DNA of 64,000 nucleotides from Linnemannia schmuckeri (GCA_029449235.1 JANATG010000013.1:1178001-1242000), one strand, 5' to 3'; numbered from the stretch's first letter, positions 22,576 to 35,387 are shown. Numbers and translations are program-made. The notes: generated by a model not told the origin, from the sequence alone.

Positions 22576-24361
22576 TTACATCTCGTCCATGGCCTTCAAG
22601 GTCTCGTCCAACTCGGCCTTGACAGAGTTGTGCTTCTCGGTCATTTCCTCGAGCTTAGTCTCGAGCGAGTCCCTCTCCTTCTCAAGAGTCTTGACCCTGC
22701 GCTCAAGGTCCTCAACCTTCAGCTCATGCTCGCGGAGCCTACACAATTGTCACAAAGAAAAGCAATGGGTTTCATTAGTACGTCGTTTCCTTTGATGTGT
22801 GCTGTGATTCTGTCTGTATCCGCTTTTTTGTTCGTTTGTTTGTTCGTCTGTGAATTCAACGTCGTCCTTCCTTCCCATGTGGTGAGGTAAGCAAAAGAAG
22901 CAAAAACGAAGGGGGGAAAGGGGAGGAAGGAGCAATTGAAAAGGCAACGCGACAAGAGGAGGGCAGCAAGGGAGGATTGAAAATGGAAGCCAGCCATTGC
23001 AGACCTAAATTCTTGCTCGCTGTTGCTTTGTTGCCGTTGTTGTGCCTTATTGTTTGCGTACGTGTCGTTGTCTGCCGTTGTATGCTGATGATGTTCGCGT
23101 TCCTGCAGTAAGTATTTTTTTCGCCTTTAAGGTATTGGGGAAAACTTTCGTCCTAATCCTCCTCGGAATCACTTCAGTTTAGAACGACAATGGGCAGGCT
23201 CTCGACTGTTCTACTTCACTATATCTGTCGAGTGTTTGGTTGGCTGGTAGGCTGGCTTGTTGCTGGTTTGCCAGACGGTCTGGCTGTCTGGTGTTGTTTG
23301 CCTTTTCTGTTTGTCTGTTTGTCCGTACTTTATGTCCACCAGGCTCTCCTGCTCCACTCTCGACCCCAAATACAAAAAATATCGAGAGCAAGAGCAAACA
23401 CGAGATGACCAGATTGAGAGAAACTCAACATGTTTGCCCCCTCCTGCGATATGCAACAAAGGCAAAGAAAGAAAGAGAAAGAAAACTAAACCCAGCCAAA
23501 GCATCGCCCTCCTTTGCGCCGCCTCCGCCAGACTTGTCGCTCATGCGCCATTATTCCCATGTCCCCCCTTCGTCTCTCCTTCTCCTTCTCTTCCACCCCC
23601 TTGGATACTTTTTCTTTGCCCTATTGGCTCCTGAAAATGAATGAGATTAACTTACTTGGACTTTGAGTCGCTTCCACCAGTCTCGGCCTTCTCAAGCTGG
23701 CTCTCGAGGAGGGTGATGCGGTTGTTGAAGGAGATAGCCTCCTGATCCTTGGCGGCAATCTCGGCCTTGGCAGCGGAGAGCTCACGCTCAGCAGTCTCGG
23801 CGCGAGCGGTGGCAGCATCAGCCTCACCGCGGAGGGTCTCGAGTTTCTACAATAGGGCGACAGTGGTGGCAAGGGAAAAGAAGTCAAAAGCATACGTTAG
23901 TAGTGTCGTCAACCTCGAATTGGCCTGGGAAAATGCACAGGGGTGCTCAATAATGTCGCTTTATCGACAGTTTCGTCCTATCTCTCCTCCTTCCAGGGCA
24001 GCCACGGTCCTGTGAGAAAACAGTAACGGCTGAAAAAAGAAGGTACGAGATGAGACGAGACCCTGTCATCGCAATGAAAGAAAAGTAAAAAAGGCGCACA
24101 CCCTTGAAGTGCCATGATGCCGCAGTCGATTCTTGCTTTGCAGTTTTGCACTCTGAGATGACCCTTCTGCCCTTCTAGTGGTGGGGGGCGAGCACGGTGG
24201 TCCACCTGAGTTGTGAGATGGCTGCCATTGAGGAAACGACAACGACGACGGTGACAACAGGGCTGGTGACTTGTCGAACACGCGTGCATAAAGTGTTGTT
24301 GATGCCGTTGTATATTTGCTATTCACGAGCGTTCGTTTATTACCTTCTTGAAGGCTTCCAT
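22576..24361 (-). CDS. Tropomyosin
   Basis: Three exons: 24361-24344 (18 nt, MEAFKK), 23846-23656, 22738-22576; 372 nt, 123 residues. Tropomyosin is a coiled-coil dimer that binds along actin filaments and stabilises cables used in polar growth and cytokinesis. The whole product is heptad-patterned: KLETLRGEADAATARAETAE, EISFNN-like core (AISFNNRITLLESQLEKAE), LREHELKVEDLERRVKTLEK, ERDSLETKLEEMTEKHN, ending AMDEM. Fungal tropomyosins such as S. pombe Cdc8 are about 161 residues; aligned from the C-terminus, this one lacks about 38 residues of the middle. The 917-nt second intron was read for a missing exon and none was found. An 18-nt first exon is typical of rapid-splice actin-associated genes, but here its reason is unknown. 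Confidence 0.9.
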
Positions 24362-25975
24362 TGTGAGTTGTTGGGGTGTTTAAGGGATGATGAGAGGGGA
24401 AAAGAGGTGTGTCGTCAAAAAAGGCATGCACCTGGCCAAACGTTTTATTCAAGACCTCGGCATGCCCTCTCTAAATTGTAAATCTCTCTCTGTATTTCAT
24501 TCACGTCTCAAAATTTTATTTTACAGAGGCTGCACTGGCTCACCGTATGACGCACGAGAACATCGCAAAAACGTAACAACAGGCCAGCGTGCACATGGTC
24601 CTACTCCTTGGCTCTGTGTCCCATGCTCACATGCATTTTCGTCCACAACAGCAACAACTGAGCCGCCCGCGCAAGAAAAAAAAGGTAAAGCCTTCAGCTC
24701 AAACTCGTCTTTGCCTTGTCTGTCACATACAGCTTCAGCCACCCATACAAGCATCAGCTGTGAAATAAAAAAAAGCAAGGGCCTGGATGCTGTTATTTTT
24801 ACCGCCCTTTCTTATTTTTTGAGCACCGTCCATGCCTATCGGGGGAACTGAGTATCAAGTTATTGAATAATGGCATGCATGGTGACGGAGAAATAAAAAA
24901 AGACCATGATATGAAAAGTTAAAATTGTTCCCAGGAGAGTGTAAATGTGTATGTGAGAAAAAAAAGGGAGAAAGAAACAAGAGAAGGGTGCGAAACGCGT
25001 TTCCCGATAGGAACACCAACTCTTTTTGAGTGACAAAAAGATGAAAAAATATAAGGCATTTCGCATTTCATGCCGGACTGTTGGGAACAAAAATGGCAAT
25101 AGTAAACAAATAAGCAAGCGGCTGTAGTTGCCTGTGCATTATGTTTATTTTTTATGTAGTAATGGAGTTGGTTGTCTCCTTTTCCTTCTTTCCTTGTCGC
25201 TACATCTCTGTCTGGTCTGTGTGTTCTTTCCTCCTCCTCCCTCTCCTCCCTTCCCTTCTTTCTTTTTGTGTATGTCAATGCCGGTCATCATTTTCCTGTC
25301 TGTATCCCTTGTACCTGTCCCTTTATTTTTTTCGTTTTTTTTTCAAGGCATTTCGTCGTTCTTTGCCATCCATCCCCTTTGGAACACCACACTCATGTCT
25401 CTTGTCTCTTGGAGCACAGACAGAGAGAGAGAGCGCACGCGTCGTGGGTGATCGTAGAGAGAGACGAGGTTGTAACGGACGAGTCAAATCTGCCCAATCA
25501 GACCATGCTGTGCTCGATTCGCGAACCCCAGGTCCAGCTGCTGACACACATCAAATCACTTTCTCTCAGGGACCGAAAAAAAATTCTCCTCCTCTTGTCA
25601 TTTTCTCATCTTCCTCTTCTCAACATTCTTTTTTCATTTCTTCTTCTTCTTTTTCTTCTTCCTCTTCTTTACTCGACAACCACCTTGTTTTTATTGTTAT
25701 TTCTCATCCCCTTATTCGCAACGAATTCAACAAAAAAAACATAGCACACGCAATCAAAAGGACATTCAATCGCACTTTTGGCGTTCCAAAAGAATCATCT
25801 CTTTTTCTTTCTTTTTCTTGTACATATCTACAAAAGGCAGATCCCATTCACTTATTCTCTTCACCTCTCCCTCCCCTTCCTCTCCTCCCTACTCCCTACC
25901 ATCCTTCTCTCTGAACTGACTCTCTTTCTCCATCCTCATCTCATACTCTCTCCTTCCTTCCCCTTCCTTCTCATC
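24362..25975. other. Divergent promoter region between tropomyosin and EF3
   Basis: Both genes start outward from this 1.6-kb stretch. The EF3 side (about 25180-25960) is a long C/T-rich tract, typical of strongly expressed fungal genes. No separate gene could be supported. Confidence 0.6.
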
Positions 25976-28900
25976 ATGACCGCAGATATCAAGGCCCTAA
26001 ACGATCTCATCAAGGCCACAGAAGAAGCCAGCCTCTCGCCCGAGGCCCGCAAATCCCACGCTAGCAAAGTGGCCGACCACGTCAAGAAGCTTGGCATCAT
26101 CAAATCCTTCCATGAGGGTCATCTCGTCAAGACCCTCACCACCCTCCTCGAGAACAAGAAGCAGGGTCATCTCCGTGAGGCAGCCTTGTTGATCCTCGCC
26201 GAGGTCTCCAAGGCTGTCGGCCAAGCCGGCGAACCCTACTTGATCCCTTTAATGCCTAAGGTCCTCGATGGCTATGCTGATAAGATCGCTACCGTCCGCG
26301 ATGCTGCTGATAGTGCGTCAAAGGCCATTATGGCTTTGCCTTCGAGGTATGCTGTCAAGCTGCTGCTACCGGTTCTCTTTGACACCATTGAGAATGGAAA
26401 GTGGCAATCTCAATGCGGTTCTTTGAAGATTTTGTCTGGTCTCTCCAAGACGTCACCCAAGGTATGTAGAGAAGCAGATAAAAGGAGAAAGGGCTTTCCA
26501 GTGGTATTTGTTCGTGGGCTGTCCTGATTCAAAGAAGTGACGAAATTATTTTTTTTTTGATTTGGATCGATCCATGGGGTCAAGACAATGGATCGGCACT
26601 TATTCATTCATTCATTCATTCATCCACTCTGTACTGACCGATCTCATCCTCTCTCCTTTTTTTTGCATTTCTCTCAACTTCTAGCAAATCAGTAATTCTC
26701 TGTCCGAGATTGTGCCCATCCTCAGCGCCAGTATGTGGTCTACTCGCCCGGAGGTAAGAATTATCTTTTCATTTACACGCTAGCTCGGACGTTTTCGCAA
26801 AAAAAGTAATAATAAAAAAAAATAAGAGAGTGCAAGGGGAAAGGAGAGGTGGATGGAAGAAGAAGTGGACAACAGGGGAATTGAAAATGATAAGACATCC
26901 CCCGAACTCAAACATCCCATTAGGCAGCAGCCCTTCGGATAAGGAAGGGGAGAAGAGGGGGGTGAGGAGGAGGTTTATATCGAAGGGTAGAGGATTGAGA
27001 GAGGAGGGGGACAAGGAGTGAAGGAAGGAAGGAAGGAAGGAAGGGGATGGATCTAATGACGGAGATTTCTTTCGAACAGAAAGGATAGTATGAGAGGATT
27101 ATGACATGGTATTCAGAGCTAGACCATTATTGCGTTCTTTATAATACACCGCCAGGAAAGACGAAGTATGCAATGCAAACACACAGACACAATAAGCACA
27201 ATAACACGATCAACACCAGCCAAACGCGGACTAAAAAGGAAGCACAGACAAGAGGACAGAACGGACCCTTCTTTTCATTTCATTCATTTACCCCTCCGAA
27301 TCAAACCTGTGATCCAATGAGCTGACGAAGATCGAAAAAATTTGCTTGTACCCCCACGCTCTAGGTCCAAGAGGAGGCGACCAAGACTACAACTGCCTGT
27401 TTCGATGTGGTTGGTAACCCAGATCTGACAAAGTCCATCCCCTTCCTCGTCGGCTGTATCAAGAACCCCGAGGAGGCCCCCGAATGCATCCACCAATTGG
27501 CTTCGACCACCTTCGTTACCACGGTCGAAGCCCCCACGCTCGCTATCATGAATCCTCTTCTCATCCGTGGACTTGCCGAGCGCTCACCTGCCATCCAGCG
27601 TCAGACCGCTGTCATTATTGACAACATGTGTAAGCTGGTTGAGAACCCCGCTCACGCCCACCAGTTCTTGCCCAAGCTGTTGCCCGGACTTGATCGTATG
27701 ATCGAAATCGGAGCCTCGCCCGAGCTCCGCTCTGTGGCTGAGCGTGCCCGTGCAACCTTGGTCCGTGTCGGTGGTGGTGAGAAGGCCCATGAGGATGCCT
27801 CAGTCAATATTGCCTATGAAGTCAAGCCTGCCGAGGTCTTTGAGCAGATCAAGAAGTCGTTGGGCGAGAAGGTCAAAACTGACGACTTTGTCAAGACCAG
27901 TTTGAACTACAGCGCTGGTCTGTGCTCAGAGTTGGTGACCGCCCGCGATTTTGAGGCCGAGGCATGGCATGCTTCAATCGAGCCTTACCTAGTCACTTTT
28001 ATCTCCAAGGAAGACGCCAAGCGTGTCGCGACCGAAGTTCACAAGTACTTTGTCGACTACGATGCTAAGAACGCCCGCGACAATGCTGCCGTCGAGGATG
28101 TAGAGGAGGGTGAACTCCTTTGTGATTGTGAGTTCTCGCTGGCCTATGGCGGTATGATTCTCTTGAACAAGACCCGTCTCAACCTTCGTCGTGGCCAACG
28201 CTACGGTCTTTGCGGCCCTAACGGTGTCGGCAAGTCGACCCTTATGCGCGCTATCGCTGACGGTCAGCTTGAGGGCTTCCCTCCAGCAGACGAGCTCCGC
28301 ACTGTCTTTGTCGAGCACAACTTGCAGGCCGAGGAGGCCGATCTTCCCGTTGTCGAGTTCATGTTTGCCGACCCCAAGCTTGGTGACATCCCTCACGAGG
28401 AGGTCGTCTCGAGGCTGGCCTCTGTGGGTTTCACGGACGCAATGCAACAACAGGCTGTCGGTTCGCTCTCGGGTGGTTGGAAGATGAAGCTCGAGTTAGC
28501 CCGTGCCATGTTGATGAACGCCGATATCTTGTTGCTAGATGAGCCCACTAACCATTTGGATGTCTACAACGTCGCCTGGCTCGAGAACTACCTCACATCA
28601 CTCACCAACGTCACCTCAATGATCGTCTCCCACGATTCGAGCTTCCTCGACACTGTCTGCACGGGTATCATTCATTACGAGAACCGCAAGCTCAAGAAGT
28701 ACCGCGGTAACCTCTCCAAGTTTGTCGAGCAGTACCCTGATGCAAAATCCTACTACGAACTCAAGTCCTCCCTCGTCACCTTCAAGCTTCCAGAGCCCGG
28801 TTTCTTGGACGGTGTCAAGTCTAAGGACAAGTCTCTCCTGCGTTTCGTCAACATTTCGTTCACTTACCCCGGCAACACTGTCCCCACCATCAAAAACATG

Positions 28901-29938
28901 TCTGCTCAGGTCTCACTCAACTCCCGTGTCGCTGTCGTTGGTCCCAACGGTGCTGGTAAATCGACTCTAATCAAGGTCCTCACAGGAGAGACCGTCCCCC
29001 AGGTCGGCGAGGTCATCAAGCACCCTAACCTCCGTGTCGCCTACGTCGCTCAGCACGCCTTCCACCACGTCGAGATGCATATGACAAAGACCCCTAACGA
29101 GTACATCCGCTGGCGTTACCAGTACGGCGAGGACCGTGAGCTCGCCAGCAAGGCCACCCGCCAGATCACGCCCGAGGAAGAGGCCCAGATGAAGAAGCTG
29201 ATCCCCTGGGAGATTGACGGTAACATGTTGAAGCTTCAGGTCGACGATCTCTATGGTCGTCGCAAGGCCAAGCGTTCCTTCGAGTACGAAGTCCAATGGG
29301 TCGGTCGTCCCTTTGACGACAATGCATGGATCTCACGCGAGAAGCTTGAGGATTGGGGTTTCGAGAAGTTGGTCCAGGCCTTTGACGACAAGGAGGCCGC
29401 CCGTGCCGGAGCATGGACTCGTTCCTTAACCGCCGTTGAGGTCGAGAAGCACCTCGGTGACCTCGGTCTCCCCGCCGAGTTTGCAACCCATAACCACATC
29501 AAGGGTCTCTCTGGCGGTCAAAAGGTCAAGGTGGTCCTTGCCGCTGCCATGTGGCTCAACCCCCACATCCTGGTCCTCGACGAGCCCACCAACTATCTCG
29601 ATCGCGATTCCCTTGGTGCATTGACAGAGGCCCTCCGCGAATTCGGAGGCGGTGTCGTTATCATTTCCCATCACCGCGACTTCACCGACGCCATCTGTAC
29701 TGAGACCTGGTCGATCCAGGCCGGGGAGCTGACCGTGACGGGTAACAATTACACCCAGCGCGCAGAGTCCAAGATTGTTCAACAAGAGGCCGAGACCAAG
29801 ATTGATGCCTTTGGAAACGTTGAGAAGGTCAAGTCGACGCGCAAGTTGTCCCGCAAGGAGCTGAAGGAGAAGCAAAAGCGTCGTGCTGCTGCCAAGAAGC
29901 GCGGTGAGGAGGTCTCTGACTCTGAGGACGAACTGTAA
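25976..29938 (+). CDS. TEF3: Translation elongation factor 3 (EF3)
   Basis: Three exons: 25976-26461, 26685-26753, 27365-29938; 3,129 nt, 1,042 residues, close to yeast EF3 (1,044). EF3 is the fungal ribosome-bound ATPase that promotes release of E-site tRNA during elongation. Domains: HEAT repeats (about 1-320), four-helix bundle, ABC1 with Walker A GPNGVGKST (about residue 469), signature LSGGWKMKLELARA and Walker B ILLLDEPTNHLD; ABC2 with GPNGAGKST (about 711), a chromodomain-like insertion (YEVQWVGRPFDDNAWISREK), signature LSGGQKVKVVLAAAMW and LVLDEPTNYLD; and a Lys/Arg-rich tail ending SDSEDEL. Every catalytic motif is intact. Codon use is strongly biased to C-ending codons, as expected for high expression. 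The start is the first ATG after the pyrimidine-rich leader. Confidence 0.97.
27021..27044. repeat. (GAAG)n microsatellite in EF3 intron 2
   Basis: About five GAAG units within the 611-nt intron 26754-27364. Confidence 0.85.
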
Positions 29939-30406
29939 AGAAAAAAACGGTAACCAGGGCAACTACAACAGCCTGCATAACGAAAAACATCTCAACGAAC
30001 TACACTCGCATTTAGATTCAACATAGAAACGCGCAAAAGTAGCCCTCATTCTTAGGATCTACAAATCTGTACATAAATATTTTCATGACTTTCTTTTTAC
30101 TCTTTTGTTGCAAATGCTGCCAATGGATTGTGGATGCCCAAGGGAAATTAGTGCGAGGAATGATCCTTGAGCTCAATACATGCCAATCATCCCTATTTCG
30201 CGCTGGATCATTCAGCCAGCCCTCTCCACTCCCCCTTTTTTCTCTTTTTTTTTACTTTTGTTTATTTATAAATTTGAAAGTAGAGAGATTCATTTGCCTT
30301 GAGTGCTATGTCAAGCCATAGAACAATGGTATATACATAAAATGTGTTGTTTTTGTTGTATGTGTGAAAGAAAGAAAAGTGAGGAACAATAAATGAACAC
30401 CTTGCT
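29939..30406. other. Convergent spacer between EF3 and the C2/CBM gene
   Basis: 3' UTRs of two convergent genes; T-rich, no further gene seen. Confidence 0.6.
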
Positions 30407-31558
30407 TTAGTCAGCGCGCCAGAGGGAGTGGGCAACGGTAGGCTCCCAAGTAGGGTTGGAGACATGTCCCTGGAGACAGATATAATCGCGTCCACGGTAC
30501 TCGACCTTATCGCCAGCAGAGTAGCTCTCGACAGGGTCCCATTCACGACTGCCATGGCTCTTATGGCTGTGCTCTTCATAGTGGTGGTGGTGATGGCTCT
30601 CGTGCTGGTGCTGGTGCTGGTTCTGGTTTTGCTCCTGCTGCTTCTTGTAGGCCTCCTGGTCAGCCTGGAATTTAGCCTGCTCGGCCTCGAGACGTCTCTT
30701 CTCTTCCTCGAACCGCTCACGCTCCTGCTGCTGCTCGAGCTCGGCATCCTTCTTGGCTTGTTCCTGCTTGTTGTGGTCATTGTTCAACTTGTTTGCGAGG
30801 AGACCAGCACCGAGGGCAAACAACCCACCAGCGACAGCGATACCGGCATCAGCAGCCTTCTCCTTGTTCTTCAGCGACTTGACCCTCTTCAGGTGGACAT
30901 CGACAATTCTCGAAACACCAAACCGGGCATCCTCCTGACGACCCGCGTCATGGTAACCAGAGTTCTGACCGGGGACATTGTGAGCGGTCAAAGTCAAGGT
31001 AACCTCACCGTTTTGCTTGCCGTCAGGAGTATAGACAGGGAAGATGGCGTTGAGGTTTCCGCCGGGGGCATGGACGACCTGATTGAGAGGGATAGCTGCA
31101 AAGGCAATGACGGCATCGGCGGTGTTTTCCTCATCCATGATCTCGATGAAGAGATCTTGCTCGCCGTTGAGGGGGGTATTAAAGGACTGGTTCCAGACGG
31201 GGTTCTTGCCGGCGTTCTTGTGGACGAAGGTCTTTTGGAAGGACTTGGGGTTCTCAAGGTTCAAAGTGAAGCGGAAATATGGGTCCTGCTTGCCAAAGGA
31301 CTAATTTTGTGAATGATGATAACGTGGGAGAGAGCAATTGAGTTAGTGGGATGATGACTATGTTATGCATTGTTGATCCCTTTTGAGAGCAATTTTCATT
31401 CTGAACTGCGTAACAAAAACAATGGTGCTATGCTGTGCTGAACATTTAGGATAAGACGAGAAAAATAGGCTTTGTATTCATACCTCGACATCCTTCAGGT
31501 TGGATGCGCTATGGGCAATGATAGAGAGGGTGGGGGTCTGGTGTTGCTGAGCGAGCAT
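30407..31558 (-). CDS. C2-domain protein fused to a C-terminal CBM5/12 chitin-binding module
   Basis: Two exons, 31558-31484 (25 codons) and 31300-30407; 322 residues. Order: C2 domain (residues about 8-145: LSIIAHSASNLKDVE, SFGKQDPYFRFTL, NPVWNQSFNTPL, IEIMDEEN), a Gly/Ala-rich hydrophobic helix (AGIAVAGGLFALGAGLLAN), a charged Gln/Glu/Lys coiled coil, a His/Gln-rich linker (QHQHQHESHHHHHYEEHSH), and a final module WDPVESYSAGDKVEYRGRDY...WEPTVAHSLW. The last has the aromatic spacing of CBM5/12 carbohydrate-binding modules, which bind chitin. No signal peptide is visible, so chitin contact would need unconventional export or a role at the inner face of synthesis sites. C2 domains usually bind membranes or partners. 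Function is inferred; domain calls are good. Confidence 0.85.
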
Positions 31559-34321
31559 GTTGGAGATGTGGGCACTTTTCTTAAGAGAGGGTAAGAAGGA
31601 GAGCTGCGTGGGTTTGCGAGTGAAGAGTACGAAAGATTAAAAGTGCTGTGTGTGAGAAAAAAAGGAAAGAAAAGGGGGGCAAGGTTCGTCTTTTATATAT
31701 GAGGGTACCCTTCACGGATCAATGCTCGGGTGGGTTCAATAAAAAGAATATGATGTTTCAATTGAGTGAAGAGGTACCATTGTGCTATTAACAACAGCGG
31801 CTGTTTGCTTTTTCCCTTTCTATTTTGCGAAGAGGCCGTCCGTTCACATTGTTGCTGTTGTTCATCCTCTTATTCGCCATTAGCCCTTGACAACCCCCTT
31901 TCAATCATCATCAACTTCTTTTAGCCCTATTGCCAATTCATATCATAAACAACATGTTGCAAGACAATAATACCATAGGACCATTGACCCCATCAGCCGG
32001 GCCAAGATGGAATGAGGGTCATAGTCATGATCCGCACTGTCTTTTTGTTTTTCCTCCTCCTTGCCTTACTTTCTCTCTCTAGCTCCTTCTCCTTCTTTTC
32101 CCTCCATCTCGACCATCACTATGCATAAGCAAAAGAAGGAAGAAACCCATGTCAAAGGAGAGAAGAGAAACAAAGTCTATGACAATTTTCTATTTTCTTT
32201 TTGGGGGAAACAAGTATCAATCAACTAAGCATGAAGGAACCGGTAATAAGTAGGAAATTGTTCACTCTCTCCCTCTTCCCCTACCCTCGAAAGGCGAGAC
32301 ATTTTGCATGGTCGAGGTTGAGGAAGAGGGATGTGGATACTGTCAATCACTAAAAATGTCCTTACGCTGAGTTCGACATATCGCTACTTTTTTTTTTTTG
32401 TCTTTGCTCTCATCAAGGGAAAGGGAGGAGAAAAGGAACAAAGTTGTCGCATATACCCTCGTAATGCATGCTATGCACAAATAAAGACAGATTATTCCTT
32501 GTTATCCCTAACCTATTGCGCCATGACTCCTTTCTTCCTCCCTCCCTCGTTGCTTTTTTTGTTCAGATGCCTGTAAAGTGCCATTTTGGTCACTTTGTCT
32601 ATATGCACCACAAGTGAAGGGAACGGGTGGGCGGAGAAGATAAAATTGGCTTTGGTAATTAGCAAAGCACAAGCAAAGAATAAAGATTTGGCAATGCTCG
32701 TCATCACTGCCCTCATCCAATTTATCATTTGGACAAATGGGATCACAAAGGGACTCTTAAGATGATGACGGGAAGGGTACTCTCCTCTTCTTCCATCACT
32801 CCGTCCTTCAGCTTGTCATCCTCTTCACTTCCTCACCCAGTTCAGCCCAATTCATCTTGTGTCCCTTCTTCCTCCTATCCTTATCCTACGCGTCACGTAT
32901 CCACCATCATCGTATGTCCCATGCTTCCCCTGCTTTAACCTATAGCATGGTTCCACGATCAGAAACCGATTCAAAAATCAAAAATTTAACATCTCAGGAA
33001 CCATCACCTATACTAAGACCTCCATGGTCTACACTGATCGCTCCTGGTTTTTATTTTCCTTCTCTTACTTCATTGTCTCGCCTGTCTCCCTCCTCATTGA
33101 AGTACATATCCTGACTCTTGTCAAAAAAAAAAAAAAAAAAAAAATCAAAACTCTGAAATTGCCAACCAGGAAACTGAAGCCGCAGTGTTTCAGTCTGTCC
33201 CTTTTTTGGCCTTTTGGAGGTTCATGGATGGGGGGGATCTGGACACGTAGAAACTACTATTTGGCTAAATTGCTTAGAGGGTCGCAAAATATCCCTGGGT
33301 ATTACAGGAAATCTATTTTTATCAAAAATGAAGTCTGGGAACCTCTCAACCATTCGAGGCGGGTGAGGCAGAGAGGGTACTGTGTATTTTGTTTTCTAAG
33401 GAACCAAGTAGCAGTTGCAAGGCAGAAGGGCGCCAAGGTCGCATCCTTTTTTTTTTTGTCATTTCTCCGTCAATTCAATGGTCTTTTGTTTGATGGTGAC
33501 CATTGCCACAGAAACAAGTACTATTCTATTTTTTTTGTCTTCTTCTGCGAAGGACGCGTCGCCCACATGCACTCCTTCGGCTACGCGTGAAAAAAAGCCT
33601 TATTTCAATCTCTCCTCCCCTCTTCGTTCACATCCAGGACATGTCCATCAGTCGATATCCTCCATGACCACGCATCTTCCTCCTACTACTTCTGAAATTG
33701 TGTCCGCTCAAACTCATACAGCTCGTGTACGTCCAAAAAACGAGGGCGGCCTCGAGGCCGGGTGCACTATCAAAATCAGAATCTTAAGAAAAATGTGCTA
33801 TCCAACCGTCGGCCATTCCCTTTTCTCTTTTTTTACCATTTGAGCCAATAAAAAAAGGGGGGGGGAGAAGCGGTCAGACCCTCCCTTCCTTTCATTGACA
33901 ACACAACCTTCCCCTCCCTCCATGAGCAATGGTCAAAAATCTGGTAAACGCGTAACGAGTATCGAAAGGCGTTGTGACGTCTGATTTTGATTCTACAGAT
34001 AAGTACTTTTTCATAGCGTCAGGAAGAAGTGTGAGAAAATAAATTATGCCTTCAAGTGGTTCATACCCTCACTGAAAAGTTATGCTTTTAACAATGTCGT
34101 GAAAGACAACCTTGGCGAGGAATGAGCCGCAAAGTGTTATTGGGGGGTTTTTGATCTTTTTTTTTATTTACAACTTTTTACAAGTTTCAGGTGGAGTAAA
34201 AACTTCACCACCCGAGAAAAAGGGTTACTGGAAGGAAGGGGAAAAACAGAGTATTTTTTTTTTAGAAAAGATGTGGTATCATACGAGTGAGCAAAGAAAA
34301 GAAAAGAAAGAATACTCGTCT
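31559..34321. other. Gene-free stretch upstream of the C2/CBM gene
   Basis: Includes its minus-strand promoter (TATA-like at 31690-31700). The rest is pyrimidine-rich or AT-rich with short ORFs that show no family resemblance. Confidence 0.55.
31690..31700 (-). promoter_or_regulatory. TATA box of the C2/CBM gene
   Basis: ATATATAAAAG on the minus strand, about 132 bases upstream of the ATG at 31558. Confidence 0.5.
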
Positions 34322-35260
34322 TTACTGGTTTTCGGCCAAAGCCTCATCGCGCTTCTTGGCCTCCTCGTTCTTCCTGGCCTGGCTAGCCAAGAAACCGGCT
34401 CCGAGAGCAGCAATACCACCAAGGACAGTAGCACCACCAACATCAGTAGCCGTCTCCTTCAGACGCAACTTCTTGAACCTCTTCTTCTGCTCCTCATCAA
34501 CACGAGACAATCCCTTATTGAAGTTGCCGTCGTAGGTGATGTTACCGCTCGACACTTGACCGGGCTGGACAATGCGGATGGTCAACGAGATCTGGCCTTG
34601 GGCGACACCGTGGTCATTGTAGAGATCGTAGAGGGCCGAGAGCGACTGGTTAGGGGCCTCCTTGACCTGCTGCAGAGGGATGGCGGCGAAGGCAATGGGG
34701 GCATCGGCTCCATTATCATCGTCCAGGACTTCGACATAGAGGTCGGTGTGCTTGTCCTCGACCTCGCGGATGTCAAACGACTGCTCCCATGAGGGATCTG
34801 AGCCGCTGTTCTTCTTGACTTCGGTCTTGAATTTTTCGTACTGCTTACTGTTGTCCACGTCAACGGAGATGCGGGCAAATGCGTCGTTCTTGCCAAAGCG
34901 CTATGGTTTATATGGGTTGCATCGAGGAAGGAGAAGGGAGAAGGAATAGAAGGATACAGGGTGGGAAGAAGTGGAAGAACATAGGGTGGGAATTTTTTTG
35001 GGGGCGCATTAGGCGTTAGTAGGGTGTTTCGTTCACTAGGAATTTCAAACGGTAGAGAAAAGGGGAGGAAGGAGACGGACAGCAAGCGAACAAGCAAACA
35101 GAGCAAACAAAGGATAGAAATGGAATGGTGTATTGGTGCCTTTGATTGTCATGCTATGTGAGAGAAGAAAGTACAGAGAAATTCTTACCTCAACATCCTT
35201 CAAGCCGCGGGCAGAGTGAACGGTGACCTCAAGGACAGAGTCGGTGTGAAGGTGCAACAT
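34322..35260 (-). CDS. C2-domain protein, paralogue of the neighbouring C2/CBM gene
   Basis: Two exons, 35260-35189 (24 codons) and 34900-34322; 216 residues. Same design as the gene at 30407-31558: an N-terminal C2 domain (LEVTVHSARGLKDVE, RFGKNDAFARISV, DPSWEQSFDI, YVEVLDDDNGADAPIAFAAI) with the single intron at the identical place after LKDVE, then a Gly/Ala-rich hydrophobic helix (GGATVLGGIAALGAGFLA) and a short charged tail. It lacks the coiled coil, His-rich linker and CBM5/12 module. Two Asp of the C2 calcium loop region are visible (NDAFAR and LDDDNGAD), so calcium-dependent membrane binding is possible. The two genes are tandem, same strand, 2.8 kb apart, and clearly arose by duplication. 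Cellular role unknown. Confidence 0.85.
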
Positions 35261-35379
35261 GTTTGGTTATTTAAGTGTAAGGAAAGGTTTAGTTGGTGAA
35301 GTGTTGATTTAAATGGTGAAAGGTGGAAAGAAGGTGAAGAGGAGGTAAGAGAGAAGTGATGTTTGGGGGAACCCAAGCG

Positions 35380-35387
35380 GTATTTAT
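35380..35387 (-). promoter_or_regulatory. TATA-like box of the second C2 gene
   Basis: CATAAATA on the minus strand, about 120 bases upstream of the ATG at 35260. Confidence 0.4.
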
